A stretch of 64,000 nucleotides of DNA. Source: Bradyrhizobium sp. 199 (GTDB lineage Bacteria; Pseudomonadota; Alphaproteobacteria; Rhizobiales; Xanthobacteraceae). This document shows, in pieces, positions 60,073-64,000 of this stretch. A program made the position numbers and the translations under genes. Location: positions 434,001 to 498,000 of the forward strand of contig NZ_JADPJI010000005.1 of assembly GCF_023073355.1 (NCBI RefSeq), given 5' to 3'. The notes under the pieces are model-generated. The model ran no database searches. It worked only from the letters and a program-made list of their open reading frames with translations, and had not been told where the DNA came from. The stretch's first letter is position 1. Each line of letters opens with the position of its first letter.

Positions 60073-60813
60073 GTGCTCCTAGCTGTCTTCTCGGATATCC
60101 ACGGCAACCGGCAGGCCTTCGAGGCCTGTCTGAAGGTCGCCCGTGCGAAGGGCGCCGAGCGGTTCGTCCTGCTCGGCGATTTCGTCGGTTATGGCGCCGA
60201 CCCCGAATGGGTGGTGGATACCGCGATCGAGCTCGTTGCCCAGGGTGCTGTCGCCGTGCGTGGCAATCACGACCAGGCGGTCAATTCCTCGGCAGAGACC
60301 ATGAATGCCGAGGCGCAAATCGCGATCGAGTGGACCCGCGGCCGGCTCGACACCGCGCAGCGGCGGTTCCTGGCGGAATTGCCGATGCTGATCGAGGACG
60401 GCGGTCGTGTCTTTGTGCATTCGGAAGCCTCGAGCCCGCAGCGGTGGCACTATGTCCGCTCGACGGCCGACGCCGCCAAGAGCCTGATTGCGACGCCGGC
60501 CCATGTCACGTTCTGCGGCCATATCCATCGTCCCGCGCTCTATTCGATGTCGGTGACGGCGAAGATGACGAGCTTCGTGCCGAAGACCGACGTCCCGGTG
60601 CAGCTGCTGAGCGGACGGCAATGGCTTGCCGTGCTCGGCTCGGTCGGCCAGCCCCGCGACGGCGATCCGTCGGCAGCCTTCGTCTTGTTCGACACCGACT
60701 CATGCCAGATCACCTATTGCCGCGCGCCTTATGACATCGCGACCGCAGCAAGCAGGATCCGCGACAACGGCCTGCCGCACTGGCTTGCCGACCGCTTGTC
60801 GCAGGGGCGCTGA
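60073..60813 (+). CDS. Metallophosphoesterase (calcineurin-like)
   Basis: A 246-residue two-metal phosphoesterase with all core motifs: SDIHGN (Asp8, His10), LLGDFVGYG, RGNHDQAV, VFVHSEA and FCGHIHRP. Similar enzymes are phosphodiesterases or protein phosphatases. Because a protein kinase gene follows after five bases, a phosphatase acting on the same targets is a reasonable guess but not shown. GTG start at 60073, with GGTGGAGGG just before it. Confidence 0.87.
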   Translation: MLLAVFSDIHGNRQAFEACLKVARAKGAERFVLLGDFVGYGADPEWVVDTAIELVAQGAVAVRGNHDQAVNSSAETMNAEAQIAIEWTRGRLDTAQRRFLAELPMLIEDGGRVFVHSEASSPQRWHYVRSTADAAKSLIATPAHVTFCGHIHRPALYSMSVTAKMTSFVPKTDVPVQLLSGRQWLAVLGSVGQPRDGDPSAAFVLFDTDSCQITYCRAPYDIATAASRIRDNGLPHWLADRLSQGR

Positions 60814-60818
60814 CGGCC

Positions 60819-62240
60819 ATGCCCAAATCACTGGTCAAATCCGGCGCGGAGATCGACGGTTACACCATCGGTGAATGCGTTCATGCCGGCGGCATGGCGA
60901 CGCTGTGGACGGTCACCCATCCCGGCATCGACGTGCCCTTGCTGATGAAGATCCCGCGGGTGTCGGAGGGCGAGGACCCCGCCGCGATCGTCTCCTTCGA
61001 GATGGAGATGATGATCCTGCCGCGGCTCGCGGGCCCGCACGTCCCGACCTGCTTCGGCACCGGCGATTTCGCGCGTCAGGCCTATGTCGTGCTCGAGCGC
61101 ATCGGCGGCACCACGCTCTACAAGCGGCTGCCGGACCTGCCGCTGCCGTATGACGAGGCGCGCCAGCTCGTCGCCAAGATCGCAACCGCGCTTGCCGATC
61201 TGCATCGGCAGAACGTGATCCATCACGACATCAAGCCGAGCAGCATCATGTTCCGTGAAAGCGGCGAGGCGGTGCTGATCGACTACGGCCTGTCGCATCA
61301 CAGCAATCTGCCGGATCTCTTGCAGGAGGAATTCCGCCTGCCTTACGGCACCGCGCCCTACATGGCACCCGAGCGGTTGTCTGGGGTGCGCGACGATCCG
61401 CGCAGCGATCTGTTTTCGCTCGGCGTGCTGCTGTATTTCTTCACCACCGGCGAGCGGCCGTTCGGCGAGGGCGAGACGCTGCGTGCGATGCGGCGCCGGC
61501 TGTGGCGCGATCCCTATCCGCCGCGCAAGCTCCGTGCCGACTACCCGCCCTGGCTTCAGGAGGTGGTGTTGCGCTGTCTCGAGATCGAGCCGGTGTGGCG
61601 CTATCCGACGGCGTCCCAGCTCGCCTTCGATCTCGCCCATCCGGACCAGGTCAAGCTCACCACGCGCTCGGAGCGGGTCAAACGGGATTCCCTCGGTGTC
61701 GCATGGCGCCGCCGCTTCAACCAGGGCGTCATGGCGCCGCACGCGAAGTCGGATGTCGCCGCCCAAATCGCTTCGAGCCCGATCCTCGCGGTTGCGCTCG
61801 ACACGGTGGAGGGTACACCGGAGCTGACCGAGGCGCTGCGCGTGACCACCGAGCGCATTCTCGCCACCTTGCCGTCGGCGCGGCTTGCCTGCGTCAACGT
61901 GCTCAAGCTGAACCGGATCGCGATTGACCGGAGGCTGGACGAGCAGGGATCCAACAAGCATGTCGACCGTCTGGTGGCGCTCCGGCATTGGGCGACGCCG
62001 CTCAAATTGGACGAGAGCCGGCTGTCGGCTCATGTGCTGGAGGCGGTCGATCCCGCCGCCGCCATCCTGGAGTTTGTCGAGGTCAACCATGTCGACCACG
62101 TCATCATCGGCGCGCGGCAGGGCTCATTCAGGCGAACGCTGCTCGGCAGCGTCTCGGCCAAGGTGGCCTCGGAAGCGGCCTGCACCGTCACCGTGGTGCG
62201 GCCGCCGCGGATGGCCGGGGATGCGGAGGAGACCGTCTAG
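60819..62240 (+). CDS. Serine/threonine protein kinase fused to a universal stress protein domain
   Basis: A 473-residue soluble fusion. Residues about 10-270 are a Hanks-type kinase: Gly loop VHAGGMATLW, Lys44 in LLMKIPR, catalytic loop NVIHHDIKPSSIMF, DYG at 155-157, and APE at 183-185. The loop Arg of HRD is His136, and the metal-binding Asn after HRDxKxx is Ser142, so activity may be altered. Residues about 320-465 are a Usp domain ending with GARQGSFRRTLLGSVSAKVA, the ATP-binding signature. Next gene after the phosphoesterase (five bases). No membrane helix. Confidence 0.88.
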   Translation: MPKSLVKSGAEIDGYTIGECVHAGGMATLWTVTHPGIDVPLLMKIPRVSEGEDPAAIVSFEMEMMILPRLAGPHVPTCFGTGDFARQAYVVLERIGGTTLYKRLPDLPLPYDEARQLVAKIATALADLHRQNVIHHDIKPSSIMFRESGEAVLIDYGLSHHSNLPDLLQEEFRLPYGTAPYMAPERLSGVRDDPRSDLFSLGVLLYFFTTGERPFGEGETLRAMRRRLWRDPYPPRKLRADYPPWLQEVVLRCLEIEPVWRYPTASQLAFDLAHPDQVKLTTRSERVKRDSLGVAWRRRFNQGVMAPHAKSDVAAQIASSPILAVALDTVEGTPELTEALRVTTERILATLPSARLACVNVLKLNRIAIDRRLDEQGSNKHVDRLVALRHWATPLKLDESRLSAHVLEAVDPAAAILEFVEVNHVDHVIIGARQGSFRRTLLGSVSAKVASEAACTVTVVRPPRMAGDAEETV

Positions 62241-62246
62241 GCCGGA

Positions 62247-62438
62247 TCAGGCCGCGTGAGCAGTGTGCGGGACGCGCTTGCGGCGGATCGGCCAGGAGAA
62301 TTGCGGGCCGGGATCGCCATGATCCGCGCTGCCGCCAAAATACTGGATGATCTCGCGGCAGGGCTCGCAATTGAACAGGTTGCGCGAGGCGGATGCCTTG
62401 GTCATTTCCTTCAGGCAGTTCGGGCAGTGCGGTTTCAT
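62247..62438 (-). CDS. Small zinc-ribbon protein (63 residues)
   Basis: A short protein with two CxxC knuckles: MKPHCPNCLKEMTKA and FNCEPCREIIQYFGG. This is a typical zinc ribbon, followed by a basic tail (FSWPIRRKRVPH). Function is unknown; it may bind RNA or a protein. I start at the ATG at 62436-62438, with GGAACA about ten bases upstream; the frame is also open back to an ATG at 62637-62639, giving a 130-residue form. It converges with the kinase-Usp gene. Confidence 0.6.
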   Translation of the reverse strand: MKPHCPNCLKEMTKASASRNLFNCEPCREIIQYFGGSADHGDPGPQFSWPIRRKRVPHTAHAA

Positions 62439-62644
62439 GGAGTTGTTCCGGAAAGGAATGTCAGTGTCGGCGCTGCGAGGGAACGAATGGTCGAGGTCCG
62501 TCGTGTCCGGCCCGGCGTCGTCGTCCAGCCCGCCGTCGGCGCGCTCGAGGCGGCCGAAGAAATAATCGAGGCCGGGATGCGGGCGACGCGGGATCCGGCA
62601 CCTGCGCTTCGGCTGGCGCTTCACGAGTGCGATCTGCATGGCGC

Positions 62645-62788
62645 TCAGCCCCGCCGACGATGAAGGTGGATGACGCGGGCAGAAGCTGCGGCTTTCGCCG
62701 GTCGTGCCACGTAGAAGCTGCGAGCCGCAATCGCCGCATTGAACGCTAACCACAACGCTACGCCAGTCCAGATCAGGGTCGCCGTCAT
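62645..62788 (-). CDS. 47-residue small membrane protein
   Basis: A tiny protein with one clear N-terminal helix (TLIWTGVALWLAFNAAIAA), then RSFYVARPAKAAASARVIHL and a basic end (HRRRG). It is supported by a strong GGGAGGACC ribosome site five bases before the ATG at 62786-62788. It ends six bases before the in-frame ATG of the longer zinc-ribbon form. Family unknown. Confidence 0.6.
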   Translation of the reverse strand: MTATLIWTGVALWLAFNAAIAARSFYVARPAKAAASARVIHLHRRRG

Positions 62789-62953
62789 AAGGTCCTCCCG
62801 TCAAAAGCAGGCAGGAATCACTTGCGTTGATTTGCGCGAATCAGTGAAGTCCGGGTGAGTACGGATCAACACTGCAATTTTAGGCATTGCGCGTTGCAAC
62901 AACCGTAAAAGCCGCGGCATTTCCTGTCATCCCCATGCGCCGCTTGATCCAGC

Positions 62954-63655
62954 TCAAATCGCTTCGCCGCGGGCCCCTAGCGCCGCGTTGCGGATCGCGG
63001 CGATGTTGGTCTTGTAGGCTTCCTGCGTGCCGCCCCTGAATACGGACGTGCCGGCGACGAAGGCGTTGGCACCGGCCGCGGCGAGCGCGCCCGCAACATC
63101 GGGCCCGACGCCGCCGTCGACCTCGATGTCGATCGGGCGTCCTGCCGTCATCGCGCGGATGTCGCGGATCTTGTCGATCGCGGAGGGAATGAAGGCCTGG
63201 CCGCCGAAGCCGGGATTGACCGACATCACCAGCACGAGGTCGACGAGGTCGAGGACATATTCGAGCGTGGTGACCGGCGTGCCGGGATTGAGCGAGACGC
63301 CGGCCTTCTTGCCGAGCGCGCGGATCGCCTGCAGCGAGCGGTGCAAATGTGGACCGGCCTCCGCATGCACGGTGATGTGGTCGCAGCCGGCTTTCGCAAA
63401 GGCCTCGAGATAGGGATCACAGGGCGAGATCATCAGATGCGCATCGAACACCTTCTTTGTGTGCGGGCGCATCGCCTTGATGACGTCGGGGCCGTAGGAA
63501 ATGTTGGGAACGAAGTGACCATCCATCACGTCGAGATGGATCCAGTCGGCGCCGGCGGCGTCGACGCTACGCACCTCCTCGCCAAGCCTTGAGAAATCCG
63601 AAGCCAGGATCGAGGGCGCGATTGCCAGGGGGCGGGGGGCGAAGGCTTGGGTCAT
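62954..63655 (-). CDS. rpe: Ribulose-phosphate 3-epimerase
   Basis: A 233-residue TIM-barrel epimerase that interconverts ribulose- and xylulose-5-phosphate in the pentose phosphate and Calvin cycles. It has [66 protein letters not shown], and [11 protein letters not shown] near the C-terminus. The start at 63653-63655 gives the family N-terminus. No cbb or zwf genes are adjacent. Confidence 0.95.
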   Translation of the reverse strand: MTQAFAPRPLAIAPSILASDFSRLGEEVRSVDAAGADWIHLDVMDGHFVPNISYGPDVIKAMRPHTKKVFDAHLMISPCDPYLEAFAKAGCDHITVHAEAGPHLHRSLQAIRALGKKAGVSLNPGTPVTTLEYVLDLVDLVLVMSVNPGFGGQAFIPSAIDKIRDIRAMTAGRPIDIEVDGGVGPDVAGALAAAGANAFVAGTSVFRGGTQEAYKTNIAAIRNAALGARGEAI

Positions 63656-63838
63656 GGCGCTTTTTTCCCGTGGCGGCCGTGAAAGATGGGCCTCGCCTAA
63701 CATGGGCCTCGGTAGCGGGCAATGCAGTGGAGGCGTGCTTCCTGTGGGCGGAAATTTCTGCCGCGACCGGCATGAATTGCCGGCGTTCCCGGGCCGTCCA
63801 AGGCGGGGTGGCGGCGGAATTCATTGAACTTTTTGCGC

Positions 63839-63854
63839 TGGCACGACGCTTGCT
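63839..63854 (+). promoter_or_regulatory. Perfect sigma-54 promoter
   Basis: TGGCACG-ACGC-TTGCT matches the RpoN consensus exactly, with correct -24/-12 spacing. It is 55 bases upstream of the ATG at 63910, so transcription should begin near 63865. Confidence 0.8.
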
Positions 63855-63909
63855 GACGTTACCTGAAAGAACATTGGCCGCGGCATGCCGCGTCGTTTGG
63901 AGTTGTGCA

Positions 63910-64000
63910 ATGTTGTTAGCCCTTGGCGCGGTCTCCAGTGCCCTCGACGTGATCCAGTCGCTGACGAATTCGAAGGCGTCCTCGTCGACGCAGAAGGCCG
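63910..64000 (+). CDS. Start of an unidentified gene (3' end outside window)
   Basis: Only the first 30 codons are visible: MLLALGAVSSALDVIQSLTN, then a Ser/Lys-rich SKASSSTQKA. The N-terminus could be a short hydrophobic helix followed by a low-complexity linker. I recall similar small Bradyrhizobium proteins but know no function. It is placed behind a perfect sigma-54 promoter. Confidence 0.6.
   Translation, partial: MLLALGAVSSALDVIQSLTNSKASSSTQKA

Noticed and set aside
62439..62639. Longer 130-residue form of the zinc-ribbon protein
   Set aside because: The extra N-terminal stretch has no recognisable motif, and an internal ATG directly before the first CxxC gives a compact ribbon. Kept only as an alternative.

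Overview
The window looks like chromosomal DNA of an alphaproteobacterium of the order Hyphomicrobiales, most likely Bradyrhizobium. The DNA is GC-rich with strong G/C bias at codon third positions. The proteins (RecA, AlaS, PurC, RpsD, isocitrate dehydrogenase, F1-ATPase zeta subunit, EgtB/EgtD) read as Bradyrhizobium-type sequences, and the intergenic gaps carry several palindromic repeats of the kind scattered through Bradyrhizobium genomes. I saw no rRNA, tRNA, insertion sequence, prophage or CRISPR array. The genus call rests on recalled sequence resemblance, not on a search.

Layout. 1-2.7 kb: the 3' end of recA, then a truncated and two complete copies of a DUF1835-like protein. 2.9-7.7 kb: gcvT-gcvH-gcvP (glycine cleavage) on the minus strand behind a tandem glycine riboswitch. 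8-14 kb: alaS, a DUF3455 protein, icd with its terminator, and a TrmJ-type RNA methyltransferase fused to a DUF559 nuclease-like domain. 14-18 kb: a wrbA/MFS pair divergent from a LysR regulator, cyanase behind a sigma-54-type promoter, and the ATPase zeta subunit. 18-27.6 kb: purC-purS, purQ and purL, interrupted by corA, a TctC-type binding protein, a frameshifted Rid-family gene facing a TetR regulator across a perfect operator-like palindrome, a DMT transporter and a thioesterase. 27.7-35 kb: an acyltransferase, small stress-type genes, bolA, ltrA, egtD/egtB (ergothioneine), grxD and a macro-domain protein. 35-47.5 kb: two tandem serine hydrolases, threonine aldolase, rpsD, an E2-like acyltransferase, a cupin, an HpcH/HpaI aldolase, murI, a GST, a cyclic-nucleotide-binding membrane protein, a SecD-like periplasmic protein without membrane domain, and an acyl-CoA synthetase. 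47.6-54 kb: two tandem secreted caspase-like proteins behind a CRP-type site, an M20 amidohydrolase and purB. 54-64 kb: a TetR regulator, a two-component pair, a five-gene cluster (MotA/ExbB-like channel, two membrane partners, metallophosphoesterase, kinase-Usp fusion), two very small genes, rpe, and a partial gene behind a perfect sigma-54 promoter.

How the genes fit together. Most are housekeeping: purine synthesis (purC, S, Q, L, B), one-carbon supply (gcvTHP), translation (alaS, rpsD) and central carbon (icd, rpe). Regulatory logic visible in the DNA includes glycine sensing for gcv, nitrogen-type sigma-54 control of cyanase, and EcfG-type general stress promoters (GGAAC-N16-CGTT) ahead of egtB and a DUF1328 gene. 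The strongest candidate for an undescribed system is the cluster at 57.9-62.2 kb: a proton-channel-like subunit, an ExbD-like single-helix partner with a periplasmic beta domain, a third membrane protein, and a phosphatase plus a kinase-Usp fusion next to a sensor kinase and response regulator.
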